Source: Clavibacter michiganensis subsp. tessellarius (lineage in GTDB: Bacteria > Actinomycetota > Actinomycetes > Actinomycetales > Microbacteriaceae). Taken from it: a DNA stretch of 64,000 nt. How positions within the stretch are numbered: position 1 is the first letter of the stretch; the number at the start of each line of letters is the position of its first letter. The translations under genes and the position numbers were made by a program. Positions 16,843 through 25,446 of this stretch are shown here, one piece after another. Under the pieces are notes generated by a model, which did no database searches, was not told the DNA's origin, and saw only the letters and a program-made list of their open reading frames with translations. The stretch is from NCBI RefSeq assembly GCF_021922985.1, contig NZ_CP040788.1, positions 1,488,001 through 1,552,000 of the forward strand. Direction: 5' to 3'.

Positions 16843-17904
16843 ATGACCACCGCCCCGACGCATCCGCCCGCGACACGTCCCGCCCCCGGCACCCGGGAAG
16901 GCGGCCCCGGCGCGATACCGCGCTCCGGCATCACCCGCCGCGTCGCCGCGCTCGACGTGATCCGCGGCGTCGCCCTCTGCGGCATCATGCTCGTCAACAT
17001 CGGCCCGCAGACGCGCTTCGGGACCGCGGCCGGCTTCTACGAGATGGCCGCGCTCGGATCCACGAGCGGCTGGCTGCAGCTCCTCGTGCAGCAGCGATTC
17101 TTCCCCGTGTTCGCGCTGCTCTTCGGCATCGGGTTCGCGCTCATCGTCGAGTCCGCCGAGCGCCGCTCGGCCCGACCGCGGCTCGTGCTGCTCCGGCGCC
17201 TGCTGATCCTGCTCGCGATCGCGATCCCGTTCGAATTCCTCCAGCACGGATCCGCGCTGCTGCCCTACGCGCTCGCCGGCCTCGTCGTCCTGCTGCCGAG
17301 CACGTGGCTCCCGCGGGCGCTGACGGCCGTCGCCGCGATCGCGCTCGTCGTGATCAGCGTGGTCGTGGCCGGCGGCGGGCTCACGCTGGTCCCGGGCATG
17401 CTCCTCCTCGGGTCGGCCCTGACCCGCTACGGCGTCGTCGCGGCCATCGGCCGCGCCCGCCGCGGATCCGCCGTCGTGCTCGTCGTCGCCCTCGCGGCCG
17501 CCGTGCCGCTGGTCGCCTGGCAGGTGACGACGATCGCCGACTCCGGCTTCAGCACGGAGTCGGCCGCCGCGGGGCTCGCCCTCGCCGTCGCGTACGTCGC
17601 GCTCCTGTCGCTGCTCATGACGACGCGGGCCGCGCGCGCGCTCGAGGTCGCGTTCGCTCCGCTCGGCCGGATGACGCTCACGAACTACGTGCTCGGCGCC
17701 CCGCTCATGCTCGCCGCGGGCGCCGTGCTCGACCTGCCGCACGCGACGTCGTGGACGCCGATGCTCCTCGCCGTCGTCGTGATCCTCGTGCTGCAGGCCG
17801 TCGCGAGCGCCCTCTGGCTGCGCGCGTTCGCGCAGGGTCCGCTCGAGTGGCTCTGGCGCTGGGGCACGTGGGGCACGCGCGGGCCGTTCCGCCGGGCGCG
17901 CTGA
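16843..17904 (+). CDS. DUF418-family multi-pass membrane protein
   Basis: A 353-residue membrane protein. It opens with RRVAALDVIRGVALCGIMLV, the typical DUF418/acyltransferase-3-like N-terminal motif, and has about ten hydrophobic helices. A cytoplasmic Arg-rich loop follows residue 105. Near the C-terminus PLGRMTLTNYVLGAPLM is the conserved DUF418 block, and it ends in GPLEWLWRWGTWG. Members are thought to be integral membrane proteins with transport or modification roles; the actual activity is unknown. ATG 16843 follows GAGAGGC. The 169 bp upstream show no clear terminator, so read-through from the response regulator gene is possible. Confidence 0.82.
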   Translation: MTTAPTHPPATRPAPGTREGGPGAIPRSGITRRVAALDVIRGVALCGIMLVNIGPQTRFGTAAGFYEMAALGSTSGWLQLLVQQRFFPVFALLFGIGFALIVESAERRSARPRLVLLRRLLILLAIAIPFEFLQHGSALLPYALAGLVVLLPSTWLPRALTAVAAIALVVISVVVAGGGLTLVPGMLLLGSALTRYGVVAAIGRARRGSAVVLVVALAAAVPLVAWQVTTIADSGFSTESAAAGLALAVAYVALLSLLMTTRAARALEVAFAPLGRMTLTNYVLGAPLMLAAGAVLDLPHATSWTPMLLAVVVILVLQAVASALWLRAFAQGPLEWLWRWGTWGTRGPFRRAR

Positions 17905-17944
17905 TCGCGACGTCGGGCGCGCGCGGATCCGCCGACGCGCGCAG

Positions 17945-17970
17945 GAGCCGGGCGCGACGACGCCCGGCTC
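17945..17970. terminator. Terminator between convergent genes
   Basis: GAGCCGGGCG and CGCCCGGCTC form a perfect 10-bp stem around a CGACGA loop, in the gap between the DUF418 gene and the minus-strand monooxygenase gene. Confidence 0.75.
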
Positions 17971-17987
17971 ACGCGCTCACGCAGCGA

Positions 17988-18305
17988 TCAGAGCGCCCCC
18001 TGGATCTCGTCCCCGGCCGGGATCGGCACCAGCTTCGTGACGACGGGCGGCGCCTGGAGCAGGCCCGCGAGCGACGCGTTCATCCGCGCGACGACCTCGC
18101 CCGCGCCGTGGGCCGCGAGCTCCTCGCCCGAGGACCACTTCTCGAGCATGACGATCGTGCCGTCGGGCGCGTCGTGGATCGCGTACAACTCGCAGCCGGG
18201 CTCGCCGTGCACCTCGGCGATGCCGCGGGACAGCGCCGCGACGGCCTCGTCCCGCCTCCCCTCGGCGGGCGTGAAGACGGCGGTGACGACGACGGGCTCG
18301 GACAT
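17988..18305 (-). CDS. Small antibiotic-biosynthesis-monooxygenase (ABM) domain protein
   Basis: A 105-residue ferredoxin-like dimeric alpha/beta protein. Typical ABM features are VVTAVFTPAEGRRDE at the start, HGEPGCELYAIHDAP in the middle and IVMLEKWSSGEELAAH after it. Such proteins act as cofactor-free monooxygenases on quinol-like substrates, or as heme or stress proteins; the sequence does not decide. ATG has GAGGAG seven bases upstream. It follows poxB by about 50 bp on the same strand, so the two are probably co-transcribed. Confidence 0.85.
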   Translation of the reverse strand: MSEPVVVTAVFTPAEGRRDEAVAALSRGIAEVHGEPGCELYAIHDAPDGTIVMLEKWSSGEELAAHGAGEVVARMNASLAGLLQAPPVVTKLVPIPAGDEIQGAL

Positions 18306-18358
18306 GGTTGCTCCTCGGTTCGGGTGGTGGTCTCCAGGATGGCGGACGCGCCGCCCGC

Positions 18359-20113
18359 TCACGGCCGCGGGATGTTCCGCAGGTTCGAGCGGGCGAGCTT
18401 CACGGCCTCGCCGACGCCGCCGTTCATCACGATCTTCGACATCGAGAGCGCGAAGCCCTTCACCTGCGCGGCCGTGATCTCCGGCGGGATGGACAGCGCC
18501 ATCGGGTCGGTCACGAGGTCGACGAGCGCGGGCCCGTCGTGCGCGAAGGCGGCCTCGAGGGCGCCTCGGATGTCGGCCGGGTCCTCGACGCGCTGCGAGT
18601 GGATCCCGAGGGCTGCGGCCACCGCGGCGTAGTCGACCATGGGCACGTCGACGCCGAAGTCCGGGATCCCGTCGACGAGCATCTCGACCTTCACGAGCCC
18701 GAGCGTCGAGTTGTTGAACACGACCACCTTCACGGGCAGCTGGTACGCCGCGACCGTGACCAGCTCCCCCATCAGCATCGCGAGGCCGCCGTCGCCCGAG
18801 ACCGACACGACCTGCCGCTCGGGGTACGCGACCTGCGCGCCGATCGCCTGCGGGAGCGCGTTCGCCATGGACCCGTGCACGAGCGAGCCGATCATCCGGC
18901 GCCGCCCGTTCGGCGTCAGGTAGCGCGCGCTCCAGACGTTGCACATGCCGGTGTCGCTCGTGAAGACGGTGTCGTCGCCGGCGACCTCGTCGAGGATGCT
19001 GGCCGCGTACTCGGGGTGGATGGGCGTCAGCTTCTCCGCCTTCGACGTGTACGCGCCGACGACCTGCTCGACCTTCTTGTCCTGCTCCTTCAGCAGCTTC
19101 TCCAGGAAGCGCCGGTCGGTCTTGCGCTCGACGAGCGGCAGCACCGCGCGGATAGTGGAGAGCGCGTCGCCGTGGATCGCGATGTCGACGTCGGTGCGGC
19201 GGCCGAGGCGCTCGGGCGCGATGTCGATCTGCGCCGTGCGCACCTCCTTGCCGGGCAGGAACTGGTCGTAGGGGAAGTCGGTGCCGATGAGGATCAGCAG
19301 GTCGGCGCCGGAGATGCCGGCCGCGGCGGCGCCGTAGCCGATGAGGCCCGTCATGCCGACGTCGAACGGGTTGTCCTGCTGGATCACGTCCTTGCCGCGC
19401 AGCGAGTGGCCGACCGGCGCCGCGATCTTGTCCGCGAGCTCCATGAGCTCGGCGTGCGCTCCTCCCGCGCCGCGGCCCGCGAAGATCGCCACGCTCTCCG
19501 CGTCGTCGATGGCCGCGGCGAGCGCGCGCACGTCCTCCTCGGCCGGCACGATCGCGGGACGCCGCGGCAGCGAGAAGGCGGGCGCCTCGCCCTCCGCCTC
19601 GAACTCGGCCACGTCGCCGGGCAGCGTGATCACGCTGACGCCGCCGAGCGCGAGGGAGTGCCGTATCGCCTGGTCGACGACGCGCGGCGCCTGCACGGCG
19701 GTCGAGATCATCTCCGTGTAGTGCGAGCACTCGACGAAGAGGCGGTCTGGGTGCGTCTCCTGGAAGTAGCCGGAGCCGATCTGGTTCGTGGTGATGTGGC
19801 TCGCGATGGCGAGCACGGGCGCGCCCGAGCGGTGCGCGTCGTAGAGGCCGTTGATGAGGTGGAGGTGGCCGGGGCCGCAGGATCCGGCGCACACGGCGAG
19901 CTTCCCGGTGAGCTGCGCCTCGGCGGACGCGGCGAACGCGCCGGCCTCCTCGTGCCGCACGTGGATCCAGTCGATGCCGCCCTTGCGGCTCCCGCCGGTG
20001 CGGCGCACGGCGTCGACGATCGGGTTGAGGCTGTCGCCGACGACCCCGTAGATGCGGCTCACCCCCGCCTCGATGAGCTGGGCGATGAGCTGGTCGGCGA
20101 CCGTGCGTGCCAT
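18359..20113 (-). CDS. poxB: Pyruvate oxidase/dehydrogenase (quinone), ThDP-dependent
   Basis: A 584-residue thiamine-diphosphate enzyme that decarboxylates pyruvate to acetate and passes electrons to quinone. The N-terminal ThDP domain has VYGVVGDSLNPIVDA-like sequence and the catalytic Glu in HVRHEEAGAFAA. The central FAD-binding region is residues about 190-330. The C-terminal ThDP site has SGDGGLAMLMGE leading to VFNNSTLGLVK, the GDG(X)nNN motif. The last 25 residues resemble the lipid-binding tail of PoxB. The start ATG is preceded by GGAAGGACG. Need for ThDP links it to the thiamine genes only by chemistry. Confidence 0.95.
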   Translation of the reverse strand: MARTVADQLIAQLIEAGVSRIYGVVGDSLNPIVDAVRRTGGSRKGGIDWIHVRHEEAGAFAASAEAQLTGKLAVCAGSCGPGHLHLINGLYDAHRSGAPVLAIASHITTNQIGSGYFQETHPDRLFVECSHYTEMISTAVQAPRVVDQAIRHSLALGGVSVITLPGDVAEFEAEGEAPAFSLPRRPAIVPAEEDVRALAAAIDDAESVAIFAGRGAGGAHAELMELADKIAAPVGHSLRGKDVIQQDNPFDVGMTGLIGYGAAAAGISGADLLILIGTDFPYDQFLPGKEVRTAQIDIAPERLGRRTDVDIAIHGDALSTIRAVLPLVERKTDRRFLEKLLKEQDKKVEQVVGAYTSKAEKLTPIHPEYAASILDEVAGDDTVFTSDTGMCNVWSARYLTPNGRRRMIGSLVHGSMANALPQAIGAQVAYPERQVVSVSGDGGLAMLMGELVTVAAYQLPVKVVVFNNSTLGLVKVEMLVDGIPDFGVDVPMVDYAAVAAALGIHSQRVEDPADIRGALEAAFAHDGPALVDLVTDPMALSIPPEITAAQVKGFALSMSKIVMNGGVGEAVKLARSNLRNIPRP

Positions 20114-20299
20114 GGGAGCGTCCTTCCGTCGGTGCGTCCAGTCAATACCCGCCCGCCTCCACGCCGCATCCGCGCCGGGTGGGACGGTGGTCGGGCGGGA
20201 GCGCGCAGCCCGGCCGGGTGCGGGTCGACCCGTCGCGCGTCTGCGGCCGACCGGCCGACCCGCGGGAATGCCGCCGGACGCAGAACGCGTTGTCCCGGG

Positions 20300-21031
20300 G
20301 TGACCGACACGCGAGAGACCCCCCGCCCCGCCGCATCCGACACCGCCGCCGCGCTGGCGGATCACGAGGCCTGGCACCGCGCCCGCCTCGCCGCCGTGAC
20401 GAGCCCGTTCGGCAGCCTCGCGCTCATCCAGACGACGTGGCTCGAGCCCGGCCGGGAGGTCAGCGACCTCGAGGCGCTGGAGGGCCAGCCCGACACCGTG
20501 CAGCTCACCCGCATCGAGCGCATCTCGCTGGAGACGGGCAAGCCCGAGCACGGCTACCGCCTCTGGGACTCGGCGAGCCCGAAGAACCGCGCGTTCGAGG
20601 ACATCGAGGTATACCCGTACGCGCCCGAGTGGATCCTCGAGGGCCGCTTCGAGCGCGTCGACGACGACCGCGTGATCCCGTTCGAGCACATCGCCGACGC
20701 CGGCCGCACGCGCGAGCTGCCCGTGCCCGGCGACATCGTGGTGGAGATCGAGGGCGAGGAGGTGCGCCTCAGCGCCTTCGCCGACGGCGACCGCCTCCAG
20801 CTCGTCTTCGCCGATGCCACCACGGGCCGCGAGAGCTACGCCCCCAGCCGGTTCCTCTTCCTCCCGCGCCCCGACGGCGACGGACCCGTGACCCTCGACT
20901 TCACGCGCGCCGTCGTCCCGCCCTGCGGCTTCTCCGACTGGATGAACTGCCCGCTCCCGCCCGCCGGCAACCGCCTCGCGGCGGCCGTGCGCGCCGGCGA
21001 GCGCCGCGTGGTCTACCGCGACGAGGCCTGA
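20300..21031 (+). CDS. DUF1684 family protein
   Basis: A 243-residue protein with the DUF1684 signature: VTLDFTRAVVPPCGFSDW, then MNCPLPPAGNRLAAAVRAGE near the C-terminus. The middle includes RFLFLPRPDGDGP. The Cys and Asn positions are conserved in the family, but no activity is established. The start is a GTG in GGGGTGACC; a ribosome-binding site is not clear (GGGG directly before the codon). It is divergent from poxB and its last 19 bases overlap the convergent nagA gene. Confidence 0.85.
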   Translation: MTDTRETPRPAASDTAAALADHEAWHRARLAAVTSPFGSLALIQTTWLEPGREVSDLEALEGQPDTVQLTRIERISLETGKPEHGYRLWDSASPKNRAFEDIEVYPYAPEWILEGRFERVDDDRVIPFEHIADAGRTRELPVPGDIVVEIEGEEVRLSAFADGDRLQLVFADATTGRESYAPSRFLFLPRPDGDGPVTLDFTRAVVPPCGFSDWMNCPLPPAGNRLAAAVRAGERRVVYRDEA

Positions 21032-22197
21032 GCCGCGGGCGACGGCAGCTCGGCGCCCGCCGCCCACACGCGAGAGACCGCGAGGTCGGGTGACAGCGCC
21101 ACGACGTCCGCCGCGTGTCCCGCGCATAGCAGGCCGAGGCGGTCGTCGAGGCCGAGCGCCCGCGCGGGCACGAGGGTGAGCGCCGCGACCGCGTCCGGCA
21201 GCGCCAGGCCGGCCTCGCCCACCGCGATCCGCAGCGCCTGGTCCTGCGTGAGCGTCGAGCCCGCGATGGTGTCGGCGCCCGCGAGCCGCGCGACGCCGTC
21301 GAGCACGTCGACGTCGAGCGCCCCCAGCCGGTAGCGCCCGTCCGCGGATCCGGCGGCCGCCATCGCGTCCGTGACGAGCGCGACCCGGCCGGGAGCGGCG
21401 CGCAGCAGGAGCGCCGCGACGGACGGCGCGACGTGCACGCCGTCGAGGATCAGCTCCAGCGTCACCCGCTCGTCGGCGAGCGCCGCCATGATCGGCCCCG
21501 GTTCGCGGTGGTGGATGCCCGGCATCGCGTTGAACGCGTGCGTCAGCACCGTCGCGCCCGCGTCGAAGGCCGCCGTCGCGAGGTCGCCCGAGCAGGTGGT
21601 GTGGCCGACGGCCGCGACCACGCCGGCGGAGACGAGGCGGCGGATCGCGTCGAGCGCGCCGTCGAGCTCCGGCGCGATGGTGACCTGCCGGAGCACGCCC
21701 TCCCCCGCCTCCAGCAGGGCGTCGATGCGCGCGGGCGTCGGATCCACCAGGTGCTCGTGCGCGTGCGCCCCCGCCGCGTGCGGCGAGAGGAAGGGCCCCT
21801 CCAGGTGCGCGCCGAGCACGAGCGGGTCGGCGGCCATCACCTCGCGGATCCCGGCGAGCGACCGCGCGAGGTCCGCCACGGGGTTCGCGACGAGGCTCAG
21901 GACCGACCGCGTGGTGCCGTGCCGCCGGTGCAGGGCGAGGGCCGCGCGGATGCCGTCGGGCCCGTCCTCGTGGGACCCGCCGGCGCCGCCGTGCACGTGC
22001 AGGTCGACGGAGCCCGGCACGAGCGTGGCCTCGCCGAGCTCGACGATCCGGCCGGCGGGCGGGGCCTCGCGCCCGACCCCGACCGCGGCGATCGCGCCGC
22101 CGTCGAGGAGGATCCACGCGTCGTCGGTCATGCCGCGCGCATCGACCGCCCGTGCCGCGCGGAGGAGGGTGGTCACGTTCTCGTCGCGCGCGGGCAT
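21013..22197 (-). CDS. nagA: N-acetylglucosamine-6-phosphate deacetylase NagA
   Basis: A 394-residue amidohydrolase that converts GlcNAc-6-P to glucosamine-6-P in amino-sugar and cell-wall recycling. The metal-binding start is DLHVHGGAGG. The catalytic HLEGPFLSPHAAGAH, the metal His in AAVGHTTCSG and THAFNAMPG, and the catalytic Asp in LVTDAMAAAG are all present. The ATG at 22197 is chosen because a GATGAT -10-like box lies six bases upstream; a GTG at 22215 is also possible. No nagB or transporter is adjacent. Its 3' end overlaps the DUF1684 gene by 19 bases. Confidence 0.93.
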   Translation of the reverse strand: MPARDENVTTLLRAARAVDARGMTDDAWILLDGGAIAAVGVGREAPPAGRIVELGEATLVPGSVDLHVHGGAGGSHEDGPDGIRAALALHRRHGTTRSVLSLVANPVADLARSLAGIREVMAADPLVLGAHLEGPFLSPHAAGAHAHEHLVDPTPARIDALLEAGEGVLRQVTIAPELDGALDAIRRLVSAGVVAAVGHTTCSGDLATAAFDAGATVLTHAFNAMPGIHHREPGPIMAALADERVTLELILDGVHVAPSVAALLLRAAPGRVALVTDAMAAAGSADGRYRLGALDVDVLDGVARLAGADTIAGSTLTQDQALRIAVGEAGLALPDAVAALTLVPARALGLDDRLGLLCAGHAADVVALSPDLAVSRVWAAGAELPSPAAQASSR

Positions 22198-22243
22198 GCG
22201 GTCATCATCCCGCACGCCGCCGGGCCGGGTCGGAGCCCGCCCG

Positions 22244-24385
22244 TCAGCCGAGCACCTCGGGCCGCACGAAGTCCTTCCCGTGCACGTGCTGGTCGAGGAA
22301 CGCGAGCACCGTGCGGTACCAGACCACCGACTGCTGCGGCTTCAGCACCCAGTGGTTCTCATCCGGGAAGACGAGGAACCGGTGCGGCGTCGTGCCGTCG
22401 TCGGCCGCGTGGTGCTCGGCGAGCTCCGACCACAGGCGCAGGCTCTCGCCGATCGGCACGCGGTAGTCGCGGTCGCCGTGGATCACGAGCATGGGCGTCA
22501 CGATGTCGCGCACCGAGTGGTGCGGCGAGTTCCGGTCGAGCCCCTCGGCCGAGAAGATGCTCTGCCAGTACTGCGACGAGTCCGTGGTGGGCCCGAACTG
22601 GTCGAGCGCCCACAGGCTCGCGTGGCTGACGATCGCGCGGAAGCGGTCGGTGTGGCCCGCGACCCAGTTGGCCATGTAGCCGCCGAACGAGCCGCCCAGC
22701 GCGGCCGTGCGGGTCGCGTCGACGTCGTCGCGCGCCTCGACGGCGTCGGTGATCGACATGAGGTCGGTGTACGGCGCCTCGCCCCACGCGTCCCAGCCGC
22801 GCGCGATGAAGTCGAGGCCGTAGCCGGTGCTCAGCGCGGGATCCGGGAGCAGCACCGCGTAGCCGCGCGCCACCATCACCTGCGGCGTCCAGCGCCAGCT
22901 CCAGGCGTTCCAGCTGTTGAGCGGACCGCCGTGGATCCACAGCAGCAGCGGCGCGGGCGCCTCGGCCGACGCGCCCTCCGGCAGCATCAGCCAGCCGCGC
23001 ACGCGGGCGCCGTCGGCGGCCGTCGTCTCGACCTCGGTCATGGTGCCGGTGGTCGCGGGGACGGGCGCGGGCGTCGCGAGCTCCGTGACGGATCCGTCCG
23101 CCGCCGACACGCGCACGGGGTGCGCGGGCGCCATCCACGAGGAGCGGAGGGCCAGCACGTCGCCGGTCTCGCGGTCGACGCGAACGTCGGCGTAGGCGTG
23201 GTCGTCGGTCGTGAGCTGCGCGACGGACCCGTCGAGGCCGATGCGGAACACGGGTCCGCGGCCGTCCTGGTCGGCCGTGACCACGAGCGCCTGCGAGTCG
23301 GCGTCGAACTGCAGGGACGACGGCCAGCGGTCCCAGTCGGCGGCGACGCGGCGGGCGTCGGATCCGTCGAGCGCGGAGACCCAGATCTCCTGCTGCGTGG
23401 GCGCGGCCGGCGTCGCCCGGTCGGTGCGCACGTAGGCGAGGAGGGCGCCGTCGGGGCTGATCGCCGGCATCTCGAGGTCGGCGCCCGGCAGGTCGAGGAG
23501 CGTGGTGCGCTCCCCCGACGCGACGTCGATCGACACGAGCGCCTGCCGGAAGCCGCGGCGCTCCTTCACGCCGACGGCGGCCACGAGCGTGCGGCCGTCG
23601 GGGCTGATCGCGGCGGTGGCGTGCTCGAGCGTGCGACCGGGCCGGGGCGTGAGGTCGCGCGGGCGCGGGAGCGACGCGGGGTACGGCTGCGCAGAGGCGC
23701 CGGGCGCGGACGCGGCGGATCCGCCGTCCTCCGCCTCGGCCTCGGCGGCGAGCGCGGCGGCCGCGTCGGCAGCCGTGGGCCGGGCGGGCTCCTCGACGAG
23801 CGCGCCGGCGAGGTCGAGCGCGAGGAGGTGCGTCTCGGCGGGGCCGAGGTCGTGGTCCCAGTACCGCACGGGGTAGCTCTCATGCAGGATCGCGTTCACC
23901 TTCAGGTCGGCGCGCTTCCTCCGCGCCACGGCGTCGGCTTCGAGCGAGCCGGATCCGGGCAGCAGCGGAGCCTGGAGCACCACCGTGGCCGCGTCGCGCG
24001 CCACGGCCGCGATGCCGTCGACGCCGCCGGCGAGCCGGGTGAGGGCGCGGGCCTCGCCGCCGGCCGCGGGCAGGATCCACAGCTGCGCGGCCTCTCCCCC
24101 GTCGGCGTCGTCGGCGTCGGGGCGGGAGGAGACGAAGAGCAGGTCGCCGTCGGCGGTGAAGGCCGCGCCGCCCTCGCTCTTCGCGGAGCGGGTGAGGCGC
24201 TGCGGCGCGCCGCCGCCCGCCGCGGGCACGACCCAGAGCGCGTGGCGGTAGCCGGTGCGCGCGGGGTCGAGGGTCGTGACGGTGAGCACCGCGCGGCGTC
24301 CGTCGGGGGAGAGCACGAGGCCGCCGAGGCGCGGGATGGCGATGAAGTCGTCGAGCTCGGAGAAGGGGATGCGGGAGTCGGGCAT
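22244..24385 (-). CDS. S9-family serine peptidase (acylaminoacyl-peptidase type)
   Basis: A 713-residue two-domain prolyl-oligopeptidase-family enzyme. The N-terminal half (about 1-430) has repeated LSPDGR and SPDGALLAY blades of a beta-propeller. The C-terminal alpha/beta-hydrolase domain holds the catalytic Ser in GGSFGGYMANWVAGH, the Asp in IHGDRDYRVP, and the His in FPDENHWVL. It likely cleaves peptides in the cytoplasm; no signal peptide is present. The ATG is preceded by TAGCGT, six bases and the start, which points to a leaderless mRNA, although those six bases also read AGGAGG. It is divergent from a TetR gene and shares its operator region. Confidence 0.93.
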   Translation of the reverse strand: MPDSRIPFSELDDFIAIPRLGGLVLSPDGRRAVLTVTTLDPARTGYRHALWVVPAAGGGAPQRLTRSAKSEGGAAFTADGDLLFVSSRPDADDADGGEAAQLWILPAAGGEARALTRLAGGVDGIAAVARDAATVVLQAPLLPGSGSLEADAVARRKRADLKVNAILHESYPVRYWDHDLGPAETHLLALDLAGALVEEPARPTAADAAAALAAEAEAEDGGSAASAPGASAQPYPASLPRPRDLTPRPGRTLEHATAAISPDGRTLVAAVGVKERRGFRQALVSIDVASGERTTLLDLPGADLEMPAISPDGALLAYVRTDRATPAAPTQQEIWVSALDGSDARRVAADWDRWPSSLQFDADSQALVVTADQDGRGPVFRIGLDGSVAQLTTDDHAYADVRVDRETGDVLALRSSWMAPAHPVRVSAADGSVTELATPAPVPATTGTMTEVETTAADGARVRGWLMLPEGASAEAPAPLLLWIHGGPLNSWNAWSWRWTPQVMVARGYAVLLPDPALSTGYGLDFIARGWDAWGEAPYTDLMSITDAVEARDDVDATRTAALGGSFGGYMANWVAGHTDRFRAIVSHASLWALDQFGPTTDSSQYWQSIFSAEGLDRNSPHHSVRDIVTPMLVIHGDRDYRVPIGESLRLWSELAEHHAADDGTTPHRFLVFPDENHWVLKPQQSVVWYRTVLAFLDQHVHGKDFVRPEVLG

Positions 24386-24391
24386 CCTCCT

Positions 24392-24397
24392 ACGCTA
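24392..24397 (-). promoter_or_regulatory. -10 box of the S9 peptidase gene
   Basis: TAGCGT on the minus strand, six bases before the ATG. The intervening bases are AGGAGG, which lie too close to the start codon to act as a normal Shine-Dalgarno, so a leaderless transcript fits better. Confidence 0.55.
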
Positions 24398-24451
24398 GCC
24401 GCGGCCCCGACGCGGGTCCGGGCACGCGCCGCGCGAGGGCGCCCCGGCGGG

Positions 24452-24475
24452 CGACGGTTTGCGCCCAAACCGTCG
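24452..24475. promoter_or_regulatory. Palindromic operator between the S9 peptidase and tetR genes
   Basis: CGACGGTTTG, spacer CGCC, CAAACCGTCG: 10-bp perfect arms. The TTTG/CAAA centre is AT-rich compared with its surroundings, as TetR-family sites usually are. It covers the -35 area of the tetR promoter (-10 at 24488) and lies about 55 bp upstream of the peptidase -10. It is well placed to control both genes. Confidence 0.75.
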
Positions 24476-24487
24476 GCGGCGAGCCGG

Positions 24488-24493
24488 TAGGAT
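24488..24493 (+). promoter_or_regulatory. -10 box of the tetR gene
   Basis: TAGGAT followed by seven bases and the ATG at 24501. The downstream ATG, rather than the in-frame ATG at 24459, therefore looks like the real start, and the mRNA is probably leaderless. Confidence 0.55.
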
Positions 24494-24500
24494 CGGGCGC

Positions 24501-25433
24501 ATGGAGCGGCGAGCCGGTCGGATCGGGAGGCCCGCGCGGGTGTCGCGGAGGCTCATCGCCGAGGCCGCCCTCGAGGTCGGCCTGAGCACGCTCACCCTCA
24601 CCACGCTCGCGCACCGGCTGGGCGTCGACCACTCCACGCTGTACCGCCACGTGGCCAGCCGCGACGACATCGTCCTCCTCGCCTGCGACACGGCCATCGC
24701 CCGCATGGACTGGCCGGATGTGCCCGACCTCCCCGACGCGGAGCTCCGCGAGCCGGGCGACGCGTCCTGGCGCGCGTACCTCGAGGAGGCCGTCGAGCGC
24801 GTCTGGGACATGTACGACCTCTACCCCGGCCTCGCGGGCGCCATCCACCACCTGCACGCGGCGCCCGACCAGGTCGTGCTGCGCTTCACGGGCGCGATCC
24901 GCGACCTCGTCCGCCTGGGCTTCGCCGAGGCCGAGGCGGTGCTGGTCCTCGACACCGTGATGGACATCGCCGTGGAGTCGTACGTCGCGTGGGAGCGGGC
25001 GCTGGCGCTCGACGCGGGCGGCGACGCGGCGGACCGCCCGGCCTCCACCGCCCCCATCGTCGACGCCGCCTCGTCGGCCTCCGTCGGAAGGGGACTGTTG
25101 ACGCGCGCCTCCGGCCGGATCGCCGCGGACCGCATCGCCGAGGAGGACGCCGCGCACCCGCCGCACGCGTCCCGCCGGGGCGGCCCCGCGCACTCCGCCG
25201 GAGCGCCCGACGCCGGGCACGCGCGCGAGGAGGAGGCCCAGCGCGACGCGCTCGGCACGATGGTCCGCGTCACGGCGCGCTTCGCGGGCGAGGTCGCGAC
25301 GGGCACCGCCACGACGCCGCGCGACTGGTGGCGGCGGAAGCTCGCCGTGATCCTCGCGGGCGTCGCCGAGCTGCGTGGCGCGGGCGGCGCGGCCGAGGTC
25401 GACGCCGCGGCGACCGCGCGTCGCGACGCCTGA
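24501..25433 (+). CDS. TetR-family transcriptional regulator with long C-terminal insert
   Basis: A 310-residue repressor, longer than the usual 190-230. The N-terminal helix-turn-helix (residues about 12-60) includes LTTLAHRLGVDHSTLYRHVA. A ligand-type helical core follows to about residue 170. Residues about 175-260 are Ala/Gly/Pro/His-rich and probably disordered, then a last helical block with MVRVTARFAGEVATGTAT ends the protein. It lies opposite the S9 peptidase gene across a perfect palindrome that is the natural operator. Autorepression and peptidase control are inferred. The ligand is unknown. Confidence 0.88.
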   Translation: MERRAGRIGRPARVSRRLIAEAALEVGLSTLTLTTLAHRLGVDHSTLYRHVASRDDIVLLACDTAIARMDWPDVPDLPDAELREPGDASWRAYLEEAVERVWDMYDLYPGLAGAIHHLHAAPDQVVLRFTGAIRDLVRLGFAEAEAVLVLDTVMDIAVESYVAWERALALDAGGDAADRPASTAPIVDAASSASVGRGLLTRASGRIAADRIAEEDAAHPPHASRRGGPAHSAGAPDAGHAREEEAQRDALGTMVRVTARFAGEVATGTATTPRDWWRRKLAVILAGVAELRGAGGAAEVDAAATARRDA

Positions 25434-25446
25434 TCGGGACCGGGCG

